From JAGOTP01 sp964415465 (GTDB lineage: Bacteria > Patescibacteriota > Patescibacteriia > 2-12-FULL-60-25): DNA of 49,848 nt. The stretch spans positions 1 to 49,848 of the forward strand of contig CAYQAL010000002.1 in assembly GCA_964415465.1 (NCBI GenBank). Reading direction: 5' to 3'. Shown here one piece after another: positions 1 through 7,776 of the stretch (positions within the stretch are counted from its first letter, which is position 1; each line of letters opens with the position of its first letter). Made by a program: the position numbers and the translations under genes. The notes under the pieces are model-generated. The model was not told the DNA's origin. It was given only the letters and a program-made list of their open reading frames with translations, and searched no databases.

Positions 1-1350
1 GCGAAGCTTACGATCTCAACCAGCACCGCCGACGTTCAAATCACTCCAGAACAGCGAGGGATCTCCTTGGACTGGGAAGATGCGGCTCATCGTGTAGAGA
101 CGCACATCAATCGTCGTGCGACTGGCTCCGTTCAACTCCCTCTCATTGAGACCGCTCCAAACCTTGTAAGTGAAGACCTCGCGACTGTTCGCTCTATCGC
201 TGAACAGTGGCTCGCCAAACCCCCTCTCGCGCTCTACGCCACCTCCACGAGCGATACGCCTTGGCAGCTCACCACCAGCACCCTTGCAGGGTGGATCACC
301 GTGACCTCAACCGCTCCACACGAAGCTCGGATCGAGCTCAGCCGAGCTGCCGCTGAACAAACCTTCCGAACGTGGCTTGGAACAAGTATTCGCGCCGCCC
401 AAGACGGACTCCTTGAGCTCGACAATCAAGGGAAGCTCGTAACCTTCGTCGCTCCAAAAGACGGCCTTGGTCCAGATACAGACAGCACACTTGAACGGAT
501 TCAAACAGCCTGGGAGCAAAACACCACAAGCACCGAGCTCGTTGTACGTGTAGAACAGCCTACGATTCGAGGTGATGCAGAACGACTCGGCATTCGTGAA
601 CTCATCGGACGCGGTTCATCCAACTTCAGCGGCTCCCCAACCAACCGCCGCAAGAACATCCGGCTTGGTATGGAACGTGTTCATGGCACCATTGTCCCTG
701 CTGGCCAGGAATTCTCCATGATGAAAACATTGGGTGAAATTGATGGCGCGCACGGCTGGCTACCAGAGCTGGTCATTAAGGGCAATCAAACCGTTCCTGA
801 GTTTGGTGGTGGTCTTTGCCAGATTGGGACAACCGCGTTCCGTGGAGCCATGAACACCGGCCTTGAGATTACAGAGCGTCGCAACCACAGCTACCGCGTT
901 CGCTACTACGAACCAGCCGGAACTGATGCCACCCTTTACGATCCATCCCCTGACTTCAAATTCAAGAACGACACTGCGCATGCTGTCCTTATCACAGGCG
1001 AAATTCGTGGTGATATCGTCGAATTCTCCTTCTGGGGTACAAGCGACGGCCGCAAAGGCAGCATCAGCCCATCGCGTATCACGAAAATCGTTCCTGCCCC
1101 TCCAACTAAACTGATTGAAACAACCGATCTGCCAGTGGGAACAAAAAAGTGTACAGAAACCGCTCATGCTGGGGCCACTGCTCAAATCGACTACACAGTC
1201 GAGCAGGCGAACGGTGAAAAAAAGGTTGTGACCTTCACGAGCGTCTATCGTCCATGGCAAGCGGTTTGCTTGGTCGGTGTCGCGGCTCTTTCAACTCCAT
1301 CAGCAGGCGCCGATACGGTCGATCAAACCGGCACCAACAACCTCAATTAA
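1..1350 (+). CDS. VanW family protein, 5'-truncated by window edge
   Basis: The reading frame is open from base 1, so the true start lies upstream; the first possible internal start (TTG at 67) is only a codon inside the gene. The C-terminal half matches the VanW domain: a stretch with FSMMKTLGEIDGAHGW, then EFGGGLCQIGTT and NHSYRVRYYEPAGTDAT, around residues 240-310 of the visible part. The upstream portion resembles the peptidoglycan-binding-like domain that often precedes VanW. The family is named after a gene in vancomycin-resistance clusters, but its biochemical role is not known; it is probably exported and cell-wall associated. A signal peptide cannot be judged because the N-terminus is missing. 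The next feature on the plus strand is an RNA-like unit with its own promoter 30 bp after the TAA stop. Confidence 0.85.
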   Translation, partial: AKLTISTSTADVQITPEQRGISLDWEDAAHRVETHINRRATGSVQLPLIETAPNLVSEDLATVRSIAEQWLAKPPLALYATSTSDTPWQLTTSTLAGWITVTSTAPHEARIELSRAAAEQTFRTWLGTSIRAAQDGLLELDNQGKLVTFVAPKDGLGPDTDSTLERIQTAWEQNTTSTELVVRVEQPTIRGDAERLGIRELIGRGSSNFSGSPTNRRKNIRLGMERVHGTIVPAGQEFSMMKTLGEIDGAHGWLPELVIKGNQTVPEFGGGLCQIGTTAFRGAMNTGLEITERRNHSYRVRYYEPAGTDATLYDPSPDFKFKNDTAHAVLITGEIRGDIVEFSFWGTSDGRKGSISPSRITKIVPAPPTKLIETTDLPVGTKKCTETAHAGATAQIDYTVEQANGEKKVVTFTSVYRPWQAVCLVGVAALSTPSAGADTVDQTGTNNLN

Positions 1351-1380
1351 GCGAATAAAGCCTCAAAAAAGCCCTGATCC

Positions 1381-1409
1381 TTGACAAAAAATCGATCTTC
1401 GTGTATCCT
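1381..1409 (+). promoter_or_regulatory. Promoter for the 1416-1600 RNA unit
   Basis: A perfect -35 box TTGACA (1381-1386), a 17-nt spacer and a -10 box TATCCT (1404-1409) predict a start near 1416. No credible protein gene follows on the plus strand before the terminator at 1552-1596, so the transcript would be a short non-coding RNA. Confidence 0.65.
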
Positions 1410-1415
1410 TTCAAG

Positions 1416-1600
1416 TTACACGAGGTCTTTAGCAATCCGCATCCACGACAAGCATGGAATCTTATTTTTAGGTGCGTGTGGGCTCCGGCTCGGACCATCC
1501 TATTGCAAGATTTCTTGGGTGCGGATTGCTTGAGTTCTGGTGTACCAAAAGATTCCCGTAGGAACCACTAGCCATGAGCTATGTTCCTACGGGAATTTTG
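1416..1600 (+). ncRNA. Candidate structured small RNA, about 185 nt, family not recognised
   Basis: The unit lies between a good promoter and an intrinsic terminator and folds as a long interrupted rod. A closing helix pairs 1427-1444 with 1517-1534 (17 of 18 positions, including two G-U pairs). TACAC at 1417-1421 can extend it by pairing with GTGTA at 1540-1544. Inside, AATCTT (1459-1464) pairs with AAGATT (1507-1512), and the tip carries TCCG-GCT-CGGA flanked by TGG/CCA and TAGG/CCTA. Size and rod shape with internal loops resemble 6S RNA, but I cannot confirm the conserved 6S bubble. It lacks the GGAA-loop motif of SRP RNA and any tmRNA tag reading frame. The existence of an RNA is more certain than its family. 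Confidence 0.5.
1552..1599. terminator. Bidirectional intrinsic terminator between the small RNA and trxB
   Basis: A 14-bp perfect stem (1552-1565 with 1583-1596), with a further TAGC/GCTA pairing in the loop, is followed by TTTT on the plus strand and by a T-rich run on the minus strand. It can end the small RNA and also trxB, whose stop is at 1651. Confidence 0.8.
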
Positions 1601-1650
1601 CTACCTACGCCAGGATCTCGTTGGGTATTTCAGTACATGCGCGAGTTCTT

Positions 1651-2583
1651 TTAGACGTGGAGCTCGGTGAGATGCTTTTCTGCATCCAATGCAGCCATAC
1701 AGCCGGATCCAGCAGCCGTAATCGCCTGGCGATAGCGTGCATCTTGAACATCTCCACACGCAAAGAGCCCTGGAATATTTGTAATGGTGGTTCCAGGACG
1801 AATGCTGATGTATCCCTTTTGATCGAGGTCAACAAGCCCCTTTACTAAGTCCGTATTTGGCTCATGACCGATTGCGGCGAATACTCCATCGATTGGACGC
1901 TCCGTTGTTTCTCCAGTAACCGTGTCGCGCAACACAACACCCGTTACTTTTCCAGCTACAACATCTTTAATTTCAATAATCTCGCTATTCCAAAGGACAG
2001 AGATCTTTGGATTGTTCAGCGCACGATCCTGCATGATCTTTGAAGCGCGGAAGGAGTCGCGACGATGAACGATTGTAACTGTGGTCGCAAAACGCGTGAG
2101 GAAATTCGCTTCTTCCATCGCGCTATCCCCTCCACCCACAATCATAACGTTCTTGTTTTTGAAGAAGAATCCGTCACATGTAGCGCAGGCAGACACACCT
2201 TTTCCGTACAGCGCTTTTTCCGATTCCAACCCCAAACGACGCGCCGTTGCACCCGTCGCCAAGATCACGGTACGTGTGTAGTACGTTTTTCCATTGGCGA
2301 GCAATTCGAAACCACCCTCAACTTGCTTGAGGGCTTCTACGCGATCGGGGATAATCTCGGTTGCGAAGCGTGTAGCCTGCCCTTTCATGAGTTGCATGAG
2401 CTCTGGACCCATGACACCCTTTGGAAACCCAGGGAAGTTCTCAACATCCGTTGTTGTCATGAGCTGACCGCCCGGTTCAATTCCCTCAAACACAATGGGC
2501 GATAAGTTGGCGCGTGCAGAGTAAATCGCCGCCGTCCAGCCCGCAGGACCGGAACCAACAATCGCAACGTTCCGGAATTCCAT
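1651..2583 (-). CDS. trxB: Thioredoxin reductase (NADPH)
   Basis: A 310-residue FAD/NADPH flavoprotein of normal family length that reduces thioredoxin with NADPH in the cytoplasm. Seen: the N-terminal FAD-binding glycine motif VGSGPAGWTAA near residue 10, the redox-active CATC in SACATCDGFF near residue 135, the NADPH-binding VGGGDSAMEEA near residue 155, and a C-terminal FAD contact FACGDVQD near residue 280. It starts 3 bp after the trxA stop on the same strand, so the two are almost certainly one operon coding for enzyme and substrate. The start codon is preceded by CT and no Shine-Dalgarno sequence is visible. Confidence 0.96.
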   Translation of the reverse strand: MEFRNVAIVGSGPAGWTAAIYSARANLSPIVFEGIEPGGQLMTTTDVENFPGFPKGVMGPELMQLMKGQATRFATEIIPDRVEALKQVEGGFELLANGKTYYTRTVILATGATARRLGLESEKALYGKGVSACATCDGFFFKNKNVMIVGGGDSAMEEANFLTRFATTVTIVHRRDSFRASKIMQDRALNNPKISVLWNSEIIEIKDVVAGKVTGVVLRDTVTGETTERPIDGVFAAIGHEPNTDLVKGLVDLDQKGYISIRPGTTITNIPGLFACGDVQDARYRQAITAAGSGCMAALDAEKHLTELHV

Positions 2584-2586
2584 AGC

Positions 2587-2910
2587 TTACGCGATGTGTT
2601 TCGAGAGGTGATCCATGAAGGCCGCCTTCGGCATGCTACCCATGAAGCGATCCACCACCTGACCGCCTTTAAACACGAGAAAGGTTGGGATGGAAGCCAC
2701 TTCGTATTTTTCGGCGATAGAACCATGTTCATCCGCATTCAATTTACCAATCTTCAACTTTGATTCAGGAATTTCCGTCGCAATCTCTTCAATCATCGGG
2801 CTCATCGCGCGACAAGGTCCACACCATTCAGCCCAGATATCTACCAGTACGGGAGCATCCGATTTCAAGACTTCTTGTTCAAAATTTGATTCAGTAAAGA
2901 TATGTGCCAT
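2587..2910 (-). CDS. trxA: Thioredoxin
   Basis: A 107-residue protein of standard thioredoxin length carrying the active site WCGPC (in DIWAEWCGPCRAM, about residues 25-37) and the cis-proline region SIPTFLVF near residue 75. It is a cytoplasmic dithiol carrier for protein disulfide reduction, recharged by the thioredoxin reductase encoded immediately downstream. The ATG is preceded by CCT; a promoter with TATTAT lies about 40 bp upstream. Confidence 0.97.
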   Translation of the reverse strand: MAHIFTESNFEQEVLKSDAPVLVDIWAEWCGPCRAMSPMIEEIATEIPESKLKIGKLNADEHGSIAEKYEVASIPTFLVFKGGQVVDRFMGSMPKAAFMDHLSKHIA

Positions 2911-2950
2911 AGGTAATCAGTGACAGCCTCGTTAACCAAGGCCTGAGAGC

Positions 2951-2979
2951 ATAATAGGCAGAGGGGAAAGGCTAGGCAA
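2951..2979 (-). promoter_or_regulatory. Probable trxA-trxB promoter
   Basis: On the minus strand TTGCCT (2979-2974), a 17-nt spacer and TATTAT (2956-2951) predict a start near 2944, leaving a leader of about 34 nt with no clear ribosome binding site. Confidence 0.45.
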
Positions 2980-3077
2980 GGAACCTTGACGAATAGACAA
3001 AAAAGGCGTGAAGATAGGCGCCCTCACTGATAGAGAAGGGATTCCCCCACTACATCAGGAGACTGTGAAAGCGAGAC

Positions 3078-3641
3078 GTGCTAGTGCCATCGAGACAAAA
3101 GGCCGCTGAAGCATTCATCGATCTCAACGACCGGCGCTTCGACCGAAAGGAGACACCTCCTCCTCCGTTCAATGACCCCACGCAAAGCGACTGCCTGCTC
3201 GTAGGATGCGGCGACTGTCGCACGCTTGTCCTCGACGAGCAGCGTCGAGCCCTCGTGGCTCTTCTGCGAGAGCGTGGCATCCTGCAGGGCATCCTGGGGG
3301 AATGGTGGAATCGCTATGTGCTTCCAGGCGGAGCGGTGAACCTCTCGAAGAGGTTTCCGAGAGCAAAGCACCACCGCAAGATCGTCGACTTCTTCGTGCA
3401 ACACCAGATGAAGCGAAGTGAGACGATCATCTGCCTCGTCCACGCAAGCTGCGGCTGGGTCCAGACCCATCACCCCGGCATGTCGTTCAAGAAGGTGGTG
3501 AAGCTGGCCATCAAAGGAGCGAAGAAGTGTCAGCGAAAACTGCAGCGTCGTGGGAAGGCTGTACGCATGGTCGTGATCGCCGACTTCCTCGGTGAGCCTT
3601 CCGTGCGTTACAAGCTCTGCGCCGACCTCCCTGCCCGTTAG
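3078..3641 (+). CDS. Beta-carbonic-anhydrase-like zinc protein
   Basis: 187 residues from a GTG start. The order of motifs fits beta-class carbonic anhydrase: VGCGDCRTL near residue 43 (family C-x-D-S-R, here with Cys in place of Ser), VLPGGAVNL near residue 82 (family R-N-A-G-G region), and HASCGW near residue 122 (family H-x-x-C). The usual zinc ligands Cys, His, Cys and the Asp-Arg pair are therefore present. If active it would interconvert carbon dioxide and bicarbonate, but the departures mean another zinc-dependent function is possible. AGGAG at 3057-3061 lies rather far upstream of the start; GTG at 3084 is an alternative. An overlapping minus-strand frame (3081-3668) lacks recognisable motifs and was not called. 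Confidence 0.65.
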   Translation: MLVPSRQKAAEAFIDLNDRRFDRKETPPPPFNDPTQSDCLLVGCGDCRTLVLDEQRRALVALLRERGILQGILGEWWNRYVLPGGAVNLSKRFPRAKHHRKIVDFFVQHQMKRSETIICLVHASCGWVQTHHPGMSFKKVVKLAIKGAKKCQRKLQRRGKAVRMVVIADFLGEPSVRYKLCADLPAR

Positions 3642-3669
3642 GCAGGGGTATTCCACAAGGCTATTCACA

Positions 3670-3731
3670 AGAGGATCCTCTCCTCTTATCCGATCCCTCT
3701 ATCGGATACGGCTGCGTGCACTTACGCGGCC
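3670..3731. other. Row of three hairpins after the carbonic-anhydrase-like gene
   Basis: Three consecutive perfect or near-perfect inverted repeats: AGAGGATCCTCT (3670-3681), TATCCGAT/ATCGGATA with a 6-base loop (3687-3708), and GGCTGCGT/ACGCGGCC with one wobble pair (3710-3731). A fourth, the terminator, follows. There is no T-loop or cloverleaf, so this is not a tRNA. It could be a structured 3' untranslated region of the plus-strand gene or a small RNA. Confidence 0.5.
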
Positions 3732-3747
3732 AGTCTAGCCTCCCACC

Positions 3748-3777
3748 AAAAACATCCGGTTGCTACCGGATGTTTTT
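3748..3777. terminator. Bidirectional terminator, infB and carbonic-anhydrase-like gene
   Basis: A 13-bp perfect stem (3748-3760 with 3765-3777) with loop TGCT and T5 tracts in both orientations lies between two convergent genes. Confidence 0.85.
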
Positions 3778-3828
3778 GCATTTCTGTATGCACCGTATGA
3801 ATACTGGATCCACCTTCTCGCCCATCTG

Positions 3829-5990
3829 TTAACGCGTGAACTCAACCTTGCGCGCCTTTGACTCTTCGAGGTACGCCTCGAAACGATCACCGAGCTCAAG
3901 CTTTGTTTTTCCTTTGAAGGCCAAGCCACACTCCTGACCGCCGCTCACTTCTTTTACTGCCGACTTACCAGACTGAAGCGTTTCGACCACACCTTCACCA
4001 ATTGGATCTTCTCCACGCCAGATGCGGACCTTGCAGCCAGTCTGCAACTTACCATCCTTCACACGCACACCGACCACCATGCGACCTGGTTCCGTACGGA
4101 AAATACCAGCCACCTCCGCCTGACCAAGCGGAACAATGATCGTTTCTTGAGGCAAGAGCGCGTTCAAGCGAGCAAGAATATCATCGAACAACTCGTAAAT
4201 AATCTTGTAACTACGTACATCGACTTCTTTTTCACGGGCTAAAATTTCCATCGCCGTTGGGGTCAGGACGTTGAAGCCGTACACAACCGACGGACGTGAG
4301 TTCATGGCACGCTGAATGTCAGCCTCTGTGACGTTTCCTAGACCTTTCTGAATCACGTCAACACCGACCAAATCGTGCGAAATCTTTTCGATCATCCCAA
4401 GCAAGGCTTCGAGCGAACCGAGCACGTCGGTCTTCAAGATCACATTCAACATGATCTTCTTTTTCGATTCATCGCCCTGAACCGGCATCGCCTTGGTTGC
4501 TGTGAACGCATCTGCCACCTGGCGCGTTGGCTTCACTTTTTTCTGTTCCAAATCACGTGGATTTTCTGGAACCTCGATCACATCTCCAACAACTGGAGGA
4601 ACTTTAAAGCCCAGAATCTTCACCGGCGTTCCCGGAAGAGCAACTTGAAGCTGCTGACCGTTCCAATCACGCATCGCACGCACACGACCGTACGCTGCAC
4701 CCGCGATCCCCAACCAGTCGTTCACGCGAAGCGTTCCATCCTGGACGATGATGGTCGCAACCGGACCCTCGCCCTTACTCACACGCGCCTCAATTACACT
4801 TCCCGCAGCGCGTGCTTCTGGACGAGCCATAATGCGCTCAGGCTCGATATCAGCCACNNNNNNNNNNNNNNNNNNNNNNNNNNNNNNNNNNNNNNNNNNN
4901 NNNNNNNNNNNNNNNNNNNNNNNNNNNNNNNNNNNNNNNNNNNNNNNNNNNNNNNNNCCGCAGCGCGTGCTTCTGGACGAGCCATAATGCGCTCAGGCTC
5001 GATATCAGCCACAAGCAAAATCGTGTCGAGCAAGGCGTCGATCCCTTGTCCGGTCTTGGCAGAGATTTTTGCCATTGGCACGTTTCCACCCCATTCCTCG
5101 ACCGTGATTCCAATTTCCGCCAGCTGACCAAGTACGCGGTTTGGATCCGCATCTGGTTTATCGATTTTGTTGAGCGCAACCACAAATGGCAGCTTGGCGG
5201 CACGAATAATGTCAGCCGCTTCTTTCGTTTGAGGCTGGACGCCATCATCAGCAGCAACTACCAACACAGCCACATCAGCCACCTTGGCACCACGCGAACG
5301 CATGACGGTGAACGCTTCGTGACCTGGGGTATCGATGAAGGTGATCTTACGATTGTTTTTCTCAACCTGATACGCACCGATGTGCTGGGTAATCCCACCC
5401 GACTCCCCTTCCATCACATTCGTTTTGCGAATCGCGTCAAGCGTACGAGTTTTTCCGTGGTCAACGTGACCCATAATGACAACGACTGGCGGACGAGTAA
5501 CCAAGCCCTCGGTCGTCTGCTTCAAACGCTCTTTAATAATATCTTTTTCTTCCAACGCATCTTTCCACTCTTCTTGTTTTGCACTCTCCTGAACAGGCTT
5601 GAATCCAAGTTCTTCCGCGATAATCGCCGCTGTTGTGAAATCAATGCGCTCGTTTTGAGAGGCGAGAATACCCGCTTTCATGAGCTGCTGGATGACTTTT
5701 GTTACCGGTAAACGCAACAACCCAGCGAAATCACGAACCGCGAGAACCGCTGGCAAAATGATTTCCGTTTTCTGACGATTATCCGCCATCGGGACGGCTT
5801 GCTGAGCCAAAATCTGGTTACGCAACCGTTCACGGCGCACATGCTCCATCCACTTCTGGATGATCTGTTCAGCGACACGGTCATCCACCTTGATGGCACG
5901 AGCACCGATATCGAACCCAAGCTCAGGGAGCTTGGTGAGCATTTCATGTGGCGTTACACGCAAACGGCGGGCGAGTTCAGAGACGTTCAT
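3829..5990 (-). CDS. infB: Translation initiation factor IF-2, interrupted by an assembly gap
   Basis: This GTPase places initiator tRNA on the ribosome and promotes subunit joining. Two IF2_N-type helical domains lie at residues 1-50 and about 85-140. The GTPase domain follows, with G1 GHVDHGKT, G2 GGITQHIGAY, G3 DTPGHEAF, G4 NKID and G5 SAK, then the beta-barrel and C-terminal domains. The stretch 4858-4957 is N. The 55 bp on both sides are identical, and removing one copy and the Ns gives one continuous frame of 668 residues, so the gene is intact. The length is short for IF-2, lacking the long variable N-terminus. After the P-loop the residues are RTLD rather than the usual SLLD. A TAAAAT box ends 6 nt upstream of the ATG. 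Confidence 0.95.
4803..5012. repeat. Identical 55-bp ends flanking the N gap
   Basis: Bases 4803-4857 are identical to 4958-5012. This is what results when two contigs that overlap by 55 bp are scaffolded without merging. It is not a biological repeat. Confidence 0.9.
4858..4957. other. Assembly gap of 100 N
   Basis: Exactly 100 Ns, a conventional placeholder length. Because the flanks overlap and infB is continuous without it, the real gap size is probably -55 bp (no missing sequence). Confidence 0.97.
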
Positions 5991-5996
5991 GGGCTT

Positions 5997-6002
5997 ATTT
6001 TA
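5997..6002 (-). promoter_or_regulatory. Possible -10 box for infB
   Basis: TAAAAT on the minus strand ends 6 nt before the infB ATG, preceded by TGCC. No convincing -35 is at the matching distance; a competing pair (TTGACG 6050-6045, TACCCT 6027-6022) lies further upstream. Confidence 0.3.
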
Positions 6003-6073
6003 GGCAAAAATGAATAGGCCTAGGGTAGGCGCTTTTCCACGAAACGTCAAGCGAGAACCGCTCAAAATTTCCC

Positions 6074-6739
6074 TTATTTTACAGCTAATACGAAATGACG
6101 TGTCGTTAGTTTCCCTAAACGTGGCTTTTCTAGCTTTTGAACAAGTCTGCCTAGAACCGGAACAAAGTGAAGGAGTTTTTCTACCTTCAGAAGGGCCAAT
6201 CGAGCCGAAACAGGCCCATCGACCGGGAAAATCTCAATCGAAGAAAAACCGGCCTGTTTGAAGAGCAACCATAGCCCCTCGTGTGTAAAGCGCCAGTAAT
6301 CGGCGTACGAGGCATGATCATTCGTAATCGATACCGGTCCTGTTGCATCGAACTTTGTTTTCCCATGATAACTCGTCATGAATGGTGTGCTTAGCAAACA
6401 CAGACCACCCGGTTTCAACACACGAAAGGCTTCGTTCACGCAGTCAGCTGGACGCTGAACGTGTTCAAGCACTTCCAGACTAATCATCGACCCAACCGAT
6501 TCCGTTTCAATGTTTTTCAAATCCTGCACATCGACATGCATGTCACAGGGATTTTTCATTGAGCGATCCGGTTCATAACCACCCGCGATATATGTTTTGC
6601 CTTCAAACAAGCTCTCGACAAATTTCATCTCTTTCGAAAATCGTCCACTGGTTCCCAAATCATACACCGGCTCATGCTGCGCAACACGTTGCATGAGCTG
6701 TTTGAACGTTGGAAAAAATGGATGCGTGGGAGAGAGCAT
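6074..6739 (-). CDS. Class I SAM-dependent methyltransferase
   Basis: 221 residues. The SAM-binding region is divergent (VYDLGTSGRF near residue 25), followed by the characteristic ISLEVLEHV near residue 85 and AFRVLKPGGLCLLSTPF near residue 105, which identify the Methyltransf_11/23 type. The substrate is not shown by the sequence. It lies 12 bp downstream of an epimerase gene on the same strand, at the edge of a glycan locus, so a sugar or glycolipid is the likely acceptor. Predicted cytoplasmic. Confidence 0.85.
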   Translation of the reverse strand: MLSPTHPFFPTFKQLMQRVAQHEPVYDLGTSGRFSKEMKFVESLFEGKTYIAGGYEPDRSMKNPCDMHVDVQDLKNIETESVGSMISLEVLEHVQRPADCVNEAFRVLKPGGLCLLSTPFMTSYHGKTKFDATGPVSITNDHASYADYWRFTHEGLWLLFKQAGFSSIEIFPVDGPVSARLALLKVEKLLHFVPVLGRLVQKLEKPRLGKLTTRHFVLAVK

Positions 6740-6751
6740 GATGCTTACAAG

Positions 6752-7654
6752 TTAGACATTTTTCGCAAGAAGTTCTTTCAATCCATCCTGAAACGACACA
6801 CGCGGCGTCCAACCGAGCGTGGCTGTAGTTACAGAAATGTCAGCCGAAGTCTCTTTTACATCATTTGGTCGAGCTGGACGATGCTCGATTGGACCACCAA
6901 AAAGTTCGGCAATAGCTTGTACGGACATACTTGCCCCGGTTCCGACATTTAAAACTTCCCCACTTCCAACATTCGTCGATTGCATCGCGAGTAGATTCGC
7001 TCGAACAACATCAGACACAAAAATGAAATCTCTACGTTGTGATCCATCCCCCTCTATCGTCAGTGGCTTGCCGTGTGCCTGCTGTTTGCGGAAAATCGCG
7101 ATGACGCTGCCGTAGCCACCCTCATCATCCATACGAGGGCCGAACACATTGAAGTAGCGCAAACAGACGGTTTCCAAATTGTAGATACGCGAATACTGCT
7201 GAGCGAGTTGCTCACCAACGTATTTCTGAAGCGAATAGGGACTCAGTAACTCGATCGGATCCTGCGGTGATTGATGGTCTTTCGTTGAATTGCCGTAGAT
7301 AGCTGAGGTTGAACTCATCACGACACGCTTCACTTTGTGCTGACGGGCCGATTCAAAGACATTCAAGGTTCCGGTGATATTCACCTTGGCCGATTCGAGA
7401 GGAAATTCCACCGTATACGGAACGCGAGGAAGTGCCGCGAGATGAAACACCCCATCGATCCCCTGCATAACCGCGTTCACCACTGAGAGATCAGTTATAT
7501 CGCCCTGAACAAACTCTGCCGTTTGATTCACCTGCTCCTTCCGGCCGTTTACAAGATTATCGATAACCCGAACCTGGTGCCCTTCAGCAATCAGCGCATC
7601 CACAACATGCGATCCAATGAAGCCAGCGCCGCCTGTGACAAGAAAGTGAGACAC
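6752..7654 (-). CDS. NAD-dependent nucleotide-sugar epimerase (UDP-glucose 4-epimerase-like)
   Basis: A 300-residue extended short-chain dehydrogenase. The NAD-binding GGAGFIGSHVV is at the N-terminus, MSSTSAIYG (catalytic Ser/Thr) near residue 115, and the catalytic YSLQK near residue 140; SQRRDFIFVSDV near residue 210 is typical of UDP-hexose epimerases. It probably makes UDP-galactose or a related sugar for the neighbouring glycosyltransferases, but specificity inside this family cannot be read off. The start is GTG, preceded by TCT. The methyltransferase gene follows it in the same operon, and gmd is divergent 122 bp away. Confidence 0.88.
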   Translation of the reverse strand: MSHFLVTGGAGFIGSHVVDALIAEGHQVRVIDNLVNGRKEQVNQTAEFVQGDITDLSVVNAVMQGIDGVFHLAALPRVPYTVEFPLESAKVNITGTLNVFESARQHKVKRVVMSSTSAIYGNSTKDHQSPQDPIELLSPYSLQKYVGEQLAQQYSRIYNLETVCLRYFNVFGPRMDDEGGYGSVIAIFRKQQAHGKPLTIEGDGSQRRDFIFVSDVVRANLLAMQSTNVGSGEVLNVGTGASMSVQAIAELFGGPIEHRPARPNDVKETSADISVTTATLGWTPRVSFQDGLKELLAKNV

Positions 7655-7729
7655 AGAAAGAAAAATTCACGGAATGATGTCAAAAGTATCAATGAATCGA
7701 CGTGGCTTGTCCAGAAATGCGTTCCTATT

Positions 7730-7759
7730 TTGGCTAGTTTTTTGAGCATGAGCTATGAT
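7730..7759 (+). promoter_or_regulatory. gmd operon promoter
   Basis: TTGGCT (7730-7735), an 18-nt spacer and TATGAT (7754-7759). The -10 box ends 17 nt before the ATG, so the leader would be only about 11 nt and contains CTCCT rather than a Shine-Dalgarno sequence. Confidence 0.5.
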
Positions 7760-7776
7760 CCCATCTGTCTTCTCCT

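Noticed and set aside
1540..1848. Plus-strand open frame of 102 codons
   Set aside because: It runs through the terminator hairpin and antisense to the end of trxB, with no motif.
3081..3668. Minus-strand open frame opposite the carbonic-anhydrase-like gene
   Set aside because: No recognisable motif, whereas the plus strand shows three beta-carbonic-anhydrase motifs in order.
3660..3745. Possible tRNA ending in CCTCCCACCA
   Set aside because: There is no matching 5' acceptor strand, no T-loop sequence and no cloverleaf; the stems are simple neighbouring hairpins.
7655..7683. TTGACA at 7683-7678 on the minus strand as promoter of the epimerase gene
   Set aside because: No acceptable -10 box at 16-18 bp; the downstream hexamer CTTTCT does not resemble one.
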